From Raphanus sativus (taxonomy: Eukaryota; Streptophyta; Magnoliopsida; Brassicales; Brassicaceae): a stretch of DNA of 64,000 nt. Shown piece by piece: positions 25,501 to 38,377 of the stretch (its first letter is position 1; every line of letters starts with the position of its first letter). A model generated the notes under the pieces. The model did no database searches and was not told the DNA's origin. It saw only the letters and a list, made by a program, of their open reading frames with translations. The position numbers were made by a program, and so were the translations under genes. The stretch is taken from NCBI RefSeq assembly GCF_000801105.2, contig NC_079512.1, positions 38,023,848-38,087,847 on the forward strand, in the 5' to 3' direction.

Positions 25501-28500
25501 CTTGGTGTTATTTATCAATATATGTTTTCTTCTGCTCTGTTCTTGGTCTGCAGGTCAGTGTATCATAGTGTTACAGATGTCTCCATCTTAAGGTTCATAC
25601 TCGAGGTCTCGTGGGGACCGATGCTTGCTGCATTCAGTGTCACTCTTGACCAGAGTGATGATAGACTAGCAACTTCTCTGTGCTTACAAGGCTTCCGATA
25701 TGCGGTCCACGTCACTGCAGTTATGGGAATGCAAACTCAGAGAGATGCTTTTGTCACTTCCATGGCCAAGTTCACTAATCTTCATTGTGCTGCAGATATG
25801 AAGCAGAAAAATGTTGATGCTGTAAAGGTACAAAGTCATTTGTAACCTAGTTATAACATAAGCAATTGATTAGATTTAACAATTCTGTTAATATATTGTA
25901 TTCAGGCGATAATAACAATAGCCATAGAAGATGGTAACCATCTACAAGGCTCTTGGGAACATATTTTAACTTGCCTTTCACGTATCGAACATCTGCAACT
26001 CTTGGGAGAAGGATCATTACCTGCAGACGCACGTCACATCCCTACAACAAAAGCTGAAGTAGATGAAAAGAAGGCTTTAGGTTTTCCACATTTAAAGAAA
26101 CGTGGCGCTCTTCAGAACCCATCTGTGATGGCTGTTGTCAGGGGTGGTTCTTATGATAGTACCTCACTTGTGAAAACCGTTCCCAAATTAGTAACTCCGG
26201 AGCAGATCAAGAACTTCATTGCTAATTTGAATCTGCTTGATCAAATAGGCAACTTTGAGTTGAACCATGTCTATGCTAATAGCCAGAGGCTGAACAGTGA
26301 AGCTATAGTTGCTTTCGTTAAAGCGCTTTGTAAAGTCTCCATGTCCGAGCTTCAGTCGCCGGAAGATCCTCGCGTCTTTAGCCTCACGAAACTAGTGGAG
26401 ACAGCGTAAGTTCTCTCATTTTTTTAAGACTTGTCTTACAAGAAAACCATGTGGTTGATTGAGAGAATATTTGTTTCACTGTGACAGGCATTATAACATG
26501 AACCGGATCCGGTTAGTTTGGTCCCGCATATGGAATGTTCTCTCTGACTTCTTTGTATCAGTTGGGTTATCAGAGAGTCTCTCAGTTGCAATATTTGTAA
26601 TGGACTCGCTCCGTCAGCTTTCAATGAAGTTCTTGGAGCGTGAGGAGCTAGCAAACTACCATTTCCAGCATGAGTTTCTCAGACCATTCGTTGTTGTCAT
26701 GCAGAAGAGCAGCTCGGCTGAGATTAGAGAGCTTATAGTCAGATGTGTTTCTCAAATGGTTCTCAGTAGAGTTAGTAATGTGCAATCTGGTTGGAAAAGT
26801 GTCTTCACGGTAAGTAAACAAAAACAAATGTCTATTGTTTTCTTATTGTGTCCTAACGTTTGTCTTGTTTTGGTTTAGGTTTTCACAACTGCTGCGGTTG
26901 ATGAGAGGAAGAACATTGTAATGTTGGCTTTTGAGACGATAGAGAAGATCGTGAGGGATCATTTTCATTGCATAACTGAAACTGAGATATCGGTATACGC
27001 TGACTGCATCAGATGCCTCATCACCTTCACCAGCAGCAAGTTTGAAGGTGATATTGGTTTCAACACCATAGAGTTTCTTCGTTTCTGCGCTTCCAAGCTT
27101 GCGGAAGGAGGACTCTTCTTGAACGAGAAGCTGAAGAACGATAACATCTCAGCTTTTAAGGAAGATTCATCTGATGGACAGAGTGTTACGACTGACCTTG
27201 ATGAACAAGTTTCTTATTGGGTTCCTCTGCTTTCAGGTTGGCTTCTACTCTTTCTATCACTTACTGCTACACACTTACAAGTAATGATTGGAGTAGGCAT
27301 GGATGGGGTGCTCGGTTTTTCGTTCTAGATTTTGAGTATTGTTTTTATTTGTTCAGGTTTATCAAAGCAAGCCTCAGATCCAAGACCAGCGATTCGAAAG
27401 CGTTCAATAGAAGTACTCTTCAACATTATGATGGATCATGGTCATCTCTTTACAAGACCCTTTTGGGCTGCAATCTTCAGCTCTATCATTCTCCCAGTCT
27501 TCAACAACAACATGCGTAGTAGAACCGATATGCTCTTCGAAGAAAGCAGCAACGGTGATTCCCCAACCTCAGCTTCTCTAGACCCTGAAGAAGCTACATG
27601 GGACGCTGAGACATCAACACTCGCATTGCAGCTTCTTGTTGATCTACTCGCCAACTTTTTCAGCTCAGTCAGGTCTCAGCTTCCAAGCGTCATGTCAATC
27701 ATTCTAGGGTTTATAAAGAGTCCTCTTCAAGGCTCCACAGGCTCGGGGGTCTCTGTCTTGCTTCGTCTGGCTGAGGGACTGTCTCGTAGCGCATCTGAAG
27801 ATGAATGGACAGAGGTTTTCTTGGCTCTCAAGGAAGCAGCGTCGCTTACTTTCGCGGGTTTCATGAAAGTCTTGCGAACCATGGATGATATTGAAGATGT
27901 TGAAACGTTTTCTGATCAAAGCGTAAACAATGATGATCTTGATGATGATAACCTTCACATCATGTCCTATGTTGTCTCCAGAACAAAGAAACACATTGAT
28001 GTCTTGTCTCAAATCGTCGAGGTACCCATCTCCTCTTCTTACTTAGCCAACAACTGTTCTGTTTTTTTCTTATAACTCGCTATGACGTTTTTCAGGTCGT
28101 GAGTGAGTTATACAGAAGGAACCAATACTCATTGCCAGCATCACACGTGGATATCCTCGCAGACATTTTCTCATGCATCGCGTCTCACGCTCAGCAGCTA
28201 AACACCGACACAGTCCTTCGAAGGAAATTCAAGAGAGCATGCTCTGTCCAAAACCTAACACAGCTTCAACTACTTATCTTCGAGAACGAGTCTAACAAAT
28301 CATACTTGAACTTCCTACAAGACATGGTTACTTGCAACTCAGACGTCTCCAAAGAACTCGAACTCGAGTCTCGTCTAGTCAATGAATGTTCAAAAGTCGT
28401 CAAGATCTACCTTAACTGCACTGGTCAACACCAACAACAGACGAAACCAATCCATTGGATTCTTCCTATGGAATCAGACCGGACAGAAGAGGCCACGGCG

Positions 28501-28686
28501 AGGACTTCGTTGCTCGTCTCTTCTCTCGAAGCCTTGTGCTCATTGGAAGCAGAGTCTCTTAAAAGACACGTCTCGAGCGTCTTCCCTTTGTTGGTAGATC
28601 TTGTGAAGACTGAGCATTGCTCTCCACAAGTGCCGTACGCCCTAAGCAATGTTTTGAAATCGTGCATTGGTCCTATTTTAGGTTAA
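22564..28686 (+). CDS. BIG4: BIG4-type Sec7 ARF guanine-nucleotide exchange factor
   Basis: Large ARF-GEF that activates ARF GTPases on trans-Golgi membranes for late secretory traffic. Eleven exons: 22564-23618, 23786-24103, 24225-24561, 24660-25082, 25168-25460, 25554-25827, 25906-26405, 26488-26809, 26879-27236, 27357-28021, 28096-28686. The total of 5136 nt encodes 1711 residues (Arabidopsis about 1706), with no break. Domains are the N-terminal DCB, HUS (around NYDCD), and Sec7 at about residues 570-770 with the catalytic glutamate in [17 protein letters not shown], followed by HDS repeats. The Sec7 motif [13 protein letters not shown] keeps the YS and Met that in related GEFs go with brefeldin A sensitivity (inference). 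Intron 1 has a GC donor. Exon 1 is very GC-rich in its first 700 bp compared with the rest. Confidence 0.95.
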
Positions 28687-31236
28687 GTCGCTTGTGGCTT
28701 AAGTTATTAATCCCAATGATCTGTGTTTTTCTTTCTTCCACAATTATTTTTGTGTTAGGGGTTGGCTCTCTACCCGAATAAATTTTGGACATAGATGTTT
28801 TATGTTATTTCTTGAAATGAAGTTTTAAAACTGGATGATTATAAAGAAATATATTTGGCAAGCATATGCATAAGAATTTTCAGCATCTCCTATGTAAAGT
28901 TTCAATATTTAACCATTAAAAAAAAGATATAAAGGGAAGCCATGCTATTGAGTGGCTCGAGAAATTTAAAAGGTTTTATTAAAATCAGAAAAAGGAAGAC
29001 AGCAAATGCTCATCATGTGAAATCCACTCTTTTCACAATAACAACCAATGGTGAAGCTTCATTGTCTTCTTCTACTCATGACACATTCATTTTTAAAAAA
29101 TTTGACCTTTACTCGTCCTATCACTTCATCACCACTCCAAAGAATTATTCGGAAAAAAAAATCCATCAGAATTTATGTATAATGTATTAGCATAGTTAAC
29201 AATGAGAGACTAAAAGAAACTCATCAGATAATTTCGGAATAATTTATTTTTTGACAACATAACATTTTATGATGCTATTTGAAGCCCCAAAAATTATTAC
29301 AACTAGTATATTAAAATATAAGGATTTTGTAAATTTAACACACTGTATATATGACTACTTTGTAAACATAAATCCAAACAGTTTTGTTCTATAACAAAGA
29401 TATATACTAACTCTCTCTTTTTAAATGATAAATATCGAACAAGAAATTGTGATAATTTTGTAATATTCACTTCACGTAACTAGAAATATAGACGTTGTTC
29501 TACATGCAACCAATAGTTTTCCATGGAAAATATCCAAGAAGCTGATTGAAAAGAAAAAAATCAGCGACTACATTTAACGTGCCGAAGATGCTACGAAACC
29601 TAATTTTATTCAACCTTTCAATGATCGATCAGGTACAATAGTCCATGTGGAGTGGACAAATAAGTGTAGTTGTTGGTTAGCTTTTTTCCTTTTACCGTTG
29701 GTTAAATTTGTAATAGCACATCATTACATCATATATAAAATACTATATTATTCGATAATTGTCAAATCTGTTGAAAGAAAGATTAACATATGCGATTATC
29801 TAGTGGAGAAATGAGAAATTGTACGAGCACGTGAAATATAAGAACTATAAAAAGATATAGTCACTTGATTTACACTTAAACATACCAAAAACGTGTATGA
29901 CTTATACATCTTTACCCAACCAGAACAGTAATTCATGCTTTTAATTGCATGTTACTTAAAGATTCAAATATTTTTTTGTTGGTTCACTTGGATTAAGAGT
30001 GTTTTATTTCGCTTGATTTTAGAATGTATTCTTATGATCTTATCTACTTCATTTAAAACCAAAAATCATAAGATCTAAAGCTTCCGAACCAAGGAAAAAA
30101 CTATACTAATTAATCTAGTTAGCACAAGCTCGTTTCGTTGAACAATAATGTATTGTAAGATATGTGGAATCATTCTCGAGTTTTAGTTATAGGCGAAAGA
30201 TAAACCGAAATTATCTCTTGGTATTTACGTAAATATACGTCTTATACGAAGAAATTTTGGATCATCATGCTAAAGCGTACTTTGATTTATATGTAAGCGT
30301 TATACATAGTGGTTAATTGGAACCGAAAGTAACTAAACGGTCGGATCCAAATCTTGTAAAATGCAATAGTTGGAACTTGGAATAAAAGAAGACGACTAAT
30401 ATGTGTTGTTACCGACAATAACACTAACATAAAGTTAGGTCGGCTATTGACACTGCCTCAAACTGAAACATCATAACAGTCTACGATATCGCATTTCTTT
30501 TGTCTTTTACAGAACAAAAACCTACAGTCATCATATAACCAAACCATGCCTTCACCGTCACAAAAGGTATTTTCTTTAATCTCTCTTTGTTTTCTTTTTC
30601 TTGTTTGCCTTCAGCTTTATCTTGGAAAATGATCAACATGCAATATCTTTCTCTGTAACTCCGTAATTCACTTCTCCATATCTTTCTTTTGTCTCCCTGA
30701 GAAATTAGAATCCATCAATTCCTTCTTCAGTCGTCAACATCTTATTTTAGTTTTTTCTTTCTTGTTGCTTTCCTCGAGAAAAAGTCACTACACCAACCCT
30801 CTTATATATATACATACATATATTATTTTCAGCACATATATAAAATAATATATTTACTTATATTATAATGTAGAGAGAGCCGTGTTTGAATAGTATTTTT
30901 GATGCTCTTGCTTTACTCCTTTCTCTTCCCTTTGTTTCATTCATTACTTCACATGAAGATCTGGATCTGGTCCAGACAAATTTCACCGACCCTCTTTCAC
31001 ATATGTAGACCCTCCCTTTCTCTCACTATTCAGTAGGGTTTTGTGTCTCTATTGTCGTCTTCTTGTTTTGTCCGTAACATTAATGCAAGTTTAATCAAAT
31101 TCAATCTTTGAAACACTCTCAGTGGCAAACCACTTACATTTTCTGTCTAGACTCTTGTCTTTGTCTCTCTCTATAAACAAAAAAATCCAAAAACCAAACA
31201 GCAGTTTCTTGGTTTTGTTATTTCCTTTTGTTATCG
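28687..31236. other. Intergenic between BIG4 and AHL25
   Basis: About 2.5 kb, AT-rich, with no supportable gene; the 82-codon frame near 28942 has no family features. The last 400 bp are pyrimidine-rich and probably form the AHL25 promoter and leader. No repeat ends were recognised. Confidence 0.5.
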
Positions 31237-32142
31237 ATGTCAGGTTATATGCACCCTCTTCTAGGGCAAGAACTGCATCTACAGAGACCTGAAGATTCCA
31301 GAACCCCACCTGACCATAATAACATGGAACTCAACAGATCTGAAGCAGATGAAGCAAAGGGAGAAACCACTCCCACCGGTGGAGCAACCAGCTCAGCAAC
31401 CGCCTCTGGCTCTTCCTCCGGACGCCGTCCACGTGGCCGTCCCGCGGGGTCCAAAAACAAACCCAAACCTCCAACGATCATCACCAGAGATAGCCCTAAC
31501 GTCCTTAGATCCCACGTTCTCGAAGTTACCTCCGGCTCGGACATATCCGAAGCTGTTTCTACCTACGCCACTCGTCGTGGCTGCGGAGTTTGCATTTTAA
31601 GCGCTACCGGTGCGGTCACCAACGTCACCATACGGCAACCGGCAGCTCCCACGGGTGGCGGTGTGATTACGCTGCATGGTCGGTTTGAGATTTTGTCTTT
31701 GACAGGGACTGCGCTTCCACCGCCTGCGCCGCCGGGAGCAGGAGGTTTGACAGTGTATCTAGCCGGAGGACAAGGACAGGTTGTAGGAGGGAATGTGGCT
31801 GGTTCGTTGATTGCTTCGGGGCCAGTAGTCTTGATGGCTGCGTCCTTTGCAAACGCAGTTTACGATAGGCTGCCGATGGAAGAGGAAGAAACTCCACCGC
31901 CAAGAACCACTGGAGTACAGCAGCCGCAACCGGAGGCGTCTCAGTCGTCGGAGGTTACAAGGAGTGAGGCCCAGATGTGTGAGTCGAACATGGGAGGTAG
32001 AAACGGAGGGGTTCCTTTCTATAATCTTGGAATGAATATGAACAATTTTCAATTCTCCGGCGGAGATATGTTTGGTATGAGCGGCGGAGGCGGCGGCGGA
32101 GGAGGAGGAGATGGTGGAGGTGTTACTAGACCTGCGTTTTAG
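31237..32142 (+). CDS. AHL25: AT-hook motif nuclear-localized protein AHL25 / AGF1
   Basis: Plant AHL DNA-binding protein. Arabidopsis AGF1 binds the AtGA3ox1 promoter and is needed for gibberellin negative feedback. It is a single exon of 301 codons from the ATG at 31237 ([20 protein letters not shown]). A TTG-initiated frame 9 bp upstream is not needed. One AT-hook is seen ([18 protein letters not shown], about residues 64-82), followed by a PPC/DUF296 domain (about 95-220) with [25 protein letters not shown] and the [23 protein letters not shown] core. The C-terminus is Gln/Gly-rich, ending in a polyglycine tract and TRPAF. All features are intact. Confidence 0.95.
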   Translation: MSGYMHPLLGQELHLQRPEDSRTPPDHNNMELNRSEADEAKGETTPTGGATSSATASGSSSGRRPRGRPAGSKNKPKPPTIITRDSPNVLRSHVLEVTSGSDISEAVSTYATRRGCGVCILSATGAVTNVTIRQPAAPTGGGVITLHGRFEILSLTGTALPPPAPPGAGGLTVYLAGGQGQVVGGNVAGSLIASGPVVLMAASFANAVYDRLPMEEEETPPPRTTGVQQPQPEASQSSEVTRSEAQMCESNMGGRNGGVPFYNLGMNMNNFQFSGGDMFGMSGGGGGGGGGDGGGVTRPAF

Positions 32143-33615
32143 CGTTTTGGTGACACTTTGCGTTTTGAGTTTGGTTTCAGACTACTAGCCATAGCGGTTG
32201 CGAATACTAGCTAGGGTTTGTTTGTTTTTTCCCCTTCAAATCTGGTGTGTGAAATGATAACGAAAGCTTAAATTTCTTTTTCTTTGCTGTTTATTTTGAA
32301 TATAATGTGTAATCGTTTTAAACAGAGGAGTATTATTTTGTGACATAGATTGGACTAGTTAGTTGTTATACACTAATTAACATATATATCATGTTATACT
32401 AGTTAATAAACTTCTATTAGGCGAGGAATTGTTAGAAGAAAAATGATTTTTGTTCATATTCGTTCAATTGATGTTATAAGATGTTCTAATTTTTGTGTTT
32501 GCAGGCAAGACATTTAGTACAGTATATAATATGTTGGTCATAAATTCGAACTTCCACTGTCTGGCAAAGGAGGGTAAAGAATATTTGGGGAGAAGAACTA
32601 AAACCCTACTTTCTATGATGTCAACTCCAAATACACATTGTAACTTGAGCCCCCTAAAAAGAAAAGAAAAACCTGCATGCAGCGAATATATCTTCTCTCA
32701 AGAGAGTGTACGGCGTTCAACTAAACATACACTGCACTACTCTACAAGCTTATGTGAGAGACTTTTTTTTTTTTAATAAAAAATGTGTGAGAGAGACTTG
32801 TGCACATAACTTCATAATTAATCCTTTCTTTTTTTTTGATCAAAAATTTTAGATGCAAAAATAATTAATCCTTTCTCTGTTTTAGAATTTCTATCAAGAC
32901 TAGAGAGTTGTATTGTACATATGCTACATAAACACTTGTGATACATTTGTAAGTATATAGATAACGAGGATTACTTGTAAGTTTACTTCACATTGTACAC
33001 AGTTCTAAGCAGGGGCGAAGCCAAGACATTAACTATGGTGGCATGTGTCCACATACTTTTATTAATATTAATCATTTTGCATCTAAAATTTCAGAGAAAT
33101 CAGCTAGAAAATCAATCTAGATTCGTCACTGGTTCTAAGATTAAGGAAGATATTCTCTTTACTCATTTCTCCTAATAGTTTCAAGAGTTCGATCCATTGT
33201 TTGTGTTAATATCTTCTATAGGCTTGCATTTGCACGTTAATATACACACACACTAATATAAAAGCAAATTGATATTCAGACCTATATAAAACTCGAAAAT
33301 ATATATATATCAAGATCCTCGCGTCTGTGATTGTGAACCATTTTATTTCGAAACATCAGTGATTATTTTCCCTCACCAAAAAAAATCAGTGATTATTTAT
33401 GTCAAGATTCGCTTCAACTATATGTGATCCATATGAACCTATTCTATCTGTAAGGAAACCCCAAATTAAAATTATTTTCGAAATGATTGACATTTTCTCT
33501 TGTTTAACAGTGATGGAGAAGTAGAACTTGTTATTAATTCAGATAATAATGAATTAGAAAAATTTCATGTCTGTTGTTATGCAATGGAGTATTATAATTT
33601 ATGGTATTAATTTGA
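32143..33615. other. Intergenic after AHL25
   Basis: AHL25 3' UTR, then AT-rich DNA without a supportable gene. At about 33005-33150 a stretch starting 'caggggcgaagccaag' resembles common degenerate transposon-derived repeats of crucifers, with no clear ends. Confidence 0.4.
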
Positions 33616-34520
33616 AGGAAAAGTGCCTATTCCAACCTGAACAATTTGGATCGTGCCAAATACAACCCGAACTAATGGTTAGTGCCAAATACGACCTGAA
33701 CTCAATTAAAATTTTAAAAACCTACTTGAACTTTTTAAAACGTACATAAATCTACATTGAAATATTATTAAAAAGTTGACATTATATAAACTACTATTTT
33801 TTCATCGTATTAAATTTTAAAACTTTGGTGATAATTTTTTCTGATTTACATAAATACATAACATGTTTTTACTTATTATATCTTCAATAAAATTATATCT
33901 TACTAAAATATAAATAATAAAATATTTATAATTACATGATCTTAAATATACTTAAAATTTTGAAGTTATTTATAAAAATTTCTTGTATATTAAAACTTAA
34001 GTGATTTTTTTTCAAAAGTTATTATTATATATTTTAATATTTTGTTCAATTTTGAAAGGTAAAAGGTTCAAAATATAAATAACTTCAAAAATTTTGAACA
34101 AAATATCAAAATATATAATAATAACTTTGAAAAAAATTCACTTAAGTTTTAAAAATAAAAATAATCTATACATTTTTTTATAAATAACTTTAAAATTAAG
34201 TATATCTAAGATAATTTAATTATTTATATTTTAGTAATATATAAGTTTATTGAAGATATAATAAGTAAAAACATGTTATGTATTTATATAAATCAGAAAC
34301 AATTATCACCAAAGTTTTAAAATTTAATACGATGAAAAATAGTAGTTTATGTAATTTCAATTTTTTAATAATATTTCAATATAGATTTATGCACGTTTTA
34401 AAAAGTTTGGGTAGGTTTTTAAAGATTTAATTGAGTTCAGATTGTATTTGGCACTAACCGTTAGTTCAGGTTATATTTGGCACGATCCAAATTGTTCAGG
34501 TTGGAATAGGCACTTTTCCC
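33616..34520. mobile_element. 905-bp foldback (MULE-like) element with 10-bp TSD
   Basis: The two halves are inverted copies of each other along nearly their full length of about 450 bp each, with the centre close to 34065. Termini are AGGAAAAGTGCCTATTCC and its inverse GGAATAGGCACTTTTCCC. The element is flanked by the direct repeat ATTAATTTGA (33606-33615 and 34521-34530). A 9-11-bp duplication with long inverted repeats points to a Mutator-like origin; it has no coding capacity. The end lies only about 230 bp before the AP-1 sigma start codon, inside its promoter. Confidence 0.85.
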
Positions 34521-34752
34521 ATTAATTTGATCATGAATCAAACAAAAATGATTGTACATATACATCAAGAGTCCGGATCGCGGAGCATGGATCCGACCCG
34601 AAATGCATTCCACTTAGAATAACCTTAAATGACAATTATATCCCCATAGCACTCGACCTGTTTGAACAGAGAACAGAGGACCGGACCGGATCGGATCATT
34701 CATCAGCGTCTTCGTCTTCTTTCGCTGTCATCCGTCTTCGAATTACGAAATC

Positions 34753-35919
34753 ATGGTAAAAGATCTGCACATTTTTTACAATCACTTTGTTCTTTGAATC
34801 ATTAATTAGCTTTTGATCCGACGATTGTCTGATGTCATAACTTTATTCTGCTTTGGATCTCTGAGAATTGCATAACTACTTCAAAGTCTGTACCTTTATA
34901 TGAAAACTGCTGATATTTCCTCATATGCTTAGCTTCTGGGTTTGATTTCGTCTGCTCGATCCTCCTTTAATTACTTTAATCATTTATTTGGATCAAATGA
35001 ACAATCAAAGGTGAAATCTTTTGGTGTAATGTTTGTGTGTGTTTGTTTCGCAGATACATTTCGTGCTTCTTGTAAGCCGCCAAGGAAAAGTTAGGCTCAC
35101 CAAATGGTACTCGCCTTACACTCAGAAGGAAAGATCTAAGGTATCAAAAAAAAAATAACAGGGGAGCTTTCATTAGCCTCTGATTGCATTCATCTTAAAA
35201 ATATTGGGGAAACATAATTGATGTTTTGGTGTAGGTTATACGTGAGCTCAGTGGAGTGATTCTGAATCGAGGTCCCAAGCTCTGCAATTTTGTTGAGTGG
35301 AGAGGCTACAAAGTCGTCTACAAAAGATACGCCAGCCTCTACTTCTGTATGTGTATTGATGCGGAGGATAACGAGCTGGAGGTCCTCGAGATCATTCACC
35401 ACTACGTTGAGATTCTCGACCGCTATTTCGGAAGTGTCAGTCAGTTAAAAAAAATCACCTACTTAGGCATATAACCTCTGCTTCCACTTCTTATGAGTTT
35501 AATCTTTTGTTCTTTTTCAGGTGTGTGAACTCGATTTGATTTTTAACTTCCACAAGGTAACATACCATCACCACCTACTCTGCCATTAATTCAACACTTT
35601 TTTTAGTTCCTTCGCTGATACTTTCTGTTGGTTTCTTAGGCGTATTACATATTGGATGAACTTTTGATTGCCGGCGAGCTCCAGGAGTCAAGTAAGAAGA
35701 CTGTAGCCAGGATTATATCTGCTCAGGTAACCTGACTTTCTATTTTTTTTTTTTTTTGTAAAACAACATGGACATGACAAGATTAGTCTTGTATAGGATT
35801 TGTCTTGACATATAATAATATTCTCTGTCTGTTTTGTTTCTTTGAAGGATCAAATGGTGGAAGCGGCAAAAGAGGAAGCTGGTTCCATAAGCAATATCAT
35901 CGCTCAGGCTACTAAATAG
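34753..35919 (+). CDS. AP19-2: AP-1 complex sigma subunit (AP19-2)
   Basis: Small (sigma) chain of the clathrin adaptor AP-1, which sorts cargo at the trans-Golgi network/early endosome. The first coding exon is just the ATG (34753-34755). The others are 35054-35140, 35235-35435, 35521-35556, 35640-35726 and 35848-35919, for 161 residues (family about 161). The protein reads [20 protein letters not shown]..., the longin-like fold of sigma adaptins, with [26 protein letters not shown] and [21 protein letters not shown] strongly conserved. All junctions are GT-AG and in frame. The gene is intact and matches At4g35410 in identity and synteny. AP19-1 (At2g17380) is the alternative. Confidence 0.95.
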
Positions 35920-36193
35920 TTTCTTTCACTCTTCTACTTGCGTCTTCCATACATGTTTCCTGGCTGCTAAGTTAAATGTTTTTGACAATCTTTTATCTCC
36001 TAATGACTGAAGAAGTGTGGATGATGCTATAAGTTTTTTTTAATTTTATTTTATAAATTTAACAAAAAAAAAGAGTTTGTTTATAAGATACGTAGTATTT
36101 TATTTTGGGCCTCGTAATAGGATGCGTGTTTTAAAAAGCTGTTTTGTAATAAACATAGTAAAACCCTAAGAGAACCCCAAGTTATAGTTTGAT

Positions 36194-37716
36194 ATGGCGG
36201 ACGTGAGCGCCATCCCCGCGAGAAGAGTCCGTAGCCGCTCCCACGGTGGTGATGGTGCTGTTGTAGACACAATCAGCGGTCTACCTGATGTGATCCTCCA
36301 ACATATCTTCACCTATATTCCAACCAAATACGCCATCAGAACTTCTCTCTTGTCAAAACGGTGGAGGCATGTATGGTGTGATACACCTTCCCTCTCCTTC
36401 AACAGCTCTATACTTAACGACGCTTGGATTAACCAAACACCAACCGGCTACACCGCTCCCAAGATGATGCACTTTCACCTCAAAAGCGACAAGAATCACG
36501 ATGCTCCCCACATAGACAAGTGGCTAGAGTTAGTCACGTCCCGGCACGTTGAGAATATGGTCCTGTCTTTCTTGCTTCTCAAGTATAGTTTTCCTGACTT
36601 CTTCTACGTCAACCCTTGTCTCAAGAAACTCACCTTAAAGTACTGTGATATGTCTCCTGAGTGCTCAGTGTCTTGGACATCTCTCAAGAAACTGTCCTTG
36701 GTTAGATGTAGTGTCTCTGATGAATCTATGGCTAAGATTCTATCTGGCTGTCCCGTTCTCAAGAGCTTAACACTGAATCGCTGCCATGGACTAAGTTATC
36801 TTGATCTTAGCAGATCACTGCGTCTGAGAACTGTAGTAGTAGTAGAGCGGAGCAGTTCGGTTACGGGGCCAAAAGTTATTGAGGCACCACATATCCATTA
36901 TCTCTATTTGAGATACGCTCAGTTCCCATGTACTTTAGTTGATGTCTCTTCTTTAACCGAAGCTGATGTCGACACGAATGAAGTAATAACCTACAGTGAT
37001 AAGGTGATGAATATGCTAGAAAAGCTACAGCATGTTGAGAAACTTACTTTTGGAGGAAACCTTCTTCAGGTATACATACGTTTTGGCCCCATTCTTGTAT
37101 ATTTTCTAATCAGGACCCAATTCTAGGGGTTTGAAATATTTCTTAAAGAATTTTAGTAAAATTTTGTTTTTCCATAATTTAAAGGTCTATGAATATGCAA
37201 AAAAAACTTCAAAAATTTTAGGGTCCAAAGTCAATGTCTCTAATTGCCTTGGATAAATTGATTTCATAAACTTTTTGTCGATGGATTCATTAGTTTGCAT
37301 TAGGCTTTTGTTTTCTTATAAATTTTCTGATCAATGATTCTTTGTGTTAGGTTTTATCTGTTGCCCAGCTTCGTGGTGTTCCTTTTCCAATGTTTGAGGT
37401 CAAAGCATTGACACTAAAGACAAGGATCTTTCATTATGTAAATCCTGGCATAAAAGGGGTGTTACAAAACTCGCATGATTTAAAGAAGCTAACAGTACAC
37501 ACAATCCATTGCAAAACCAAACCGGTATATATCTATCTTACGATAAACCTCTTTATATATATCGTTTGACGTTCTAACTATCAACGGAATCCAAAAACCC
37601 CATATGTTTTTATTTTTCTTGCTTTACAGGCAAAACAGCTTGTCTCTTCAATATGGCTCAGTTGTCCCGGAGATCAAATAATGCGGTCCGTTGGGATATT
37701 AAGGCAAAGCGCTTGA
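36194..37716 (+). CDS. F-box/LRR protein, array copy A (C-terminus degraded)
   Basis: F-box proteins serve as substrate receptors of SCF ubiquitin ligases; the target is unknown. Exons 36194-37069, 37351-37524 and 37630-37716 give 378 residues. The F-box is at about residues 27-65 ([35 protein letters not shown]), followed by weak leucine-rich repeats ([37 protein letters not shown]). Compared with copies B and E, exon 3 has lost a short stretch after its first codons and shifts frame, so the protein stops at 37714-37716 instead of running about 60 residues further; the remnant continues to about 37800. This is the most divergent copy, nearest to AP19-2, and the only one without a DRL1 fragment upstream. 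Confidence 0.78.
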
Positions 37717-38064
37717 CTTCACTCGTCGTACTTGTGCTTAAAAACACAAAGACATTAGAGAACATGTTCCTAGTCTTGGACAAGCAAATACCATAAGTTC
37801 AAAAAGATGATTCAAAAACTTTCTCGTTACAACAAAGTCTCCATTGCCTTGGCAAATTAGACTCATGGTGAATCATAGGGTTTGGTTCCAGATGAACATT
37901 TATTTTATGTATTGGATCAATTGTGATTATCTATCTATTCATGGCTTTTCTTTAACACTCTATCCTCTCTACTCTCTAGAGAAGAGCGTGCTACTTAACA
38001 TAAATTATAGAATTAAACATAGTTATTCAACTGTATAAAATATCAAAATATTAATTTAACTAGG

Positions 38065-38230
38065 TGTCATCGAACATCTCTTCAAGGGACTTGAATTTGA
38101 GCCCGAGACTCTTTATCTTCGAAGTGTCAAAGTCGTAATGCAGCCTGTTTAGCATCTCAAACCTGTATTTATTGAGAGAGAAGATTATTTCATCGTATAT
38201 TTGTGTTTTTCTCCACATAAAAGAGCTTAC
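38065..38230 (-). pseudogene. DRL1 3'-end fragment 1
   Basis: Antisense remnant of DRL1/TKPR1 exon 6. On the minus strand it reads RLHYDFDTSKIKSLGLKFKS and LEEMFDD, preceded by part of intron 5. The exon match spans 38163-38065 and the sequence beyond the Asp codons is lost. It lies between F-box copies A and B; the promoter sequence of copy B begins within or just after the intron remnant. Confidence 0.8.
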
Positions 38231-38377
38231 TTTTATAAGACACACCTTCTCTTTTGGGCCGAGTTATTGTCGGTAACAGCCAATAGGATGCGTGCTTTAA
38301 AAGCTGTTCTGTAAAAGAGTAAACCCTAAAGATGCCAAAAAGACTAAACCCTAAGAGAATCTCAAGTTATTGTTGAA

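Noticed and set aside
28942..29190. 82-codon frame after BIG4
   Set aside because: No start context, no conserved motif, and AT-rich low complexity; indistinguishable from chance.
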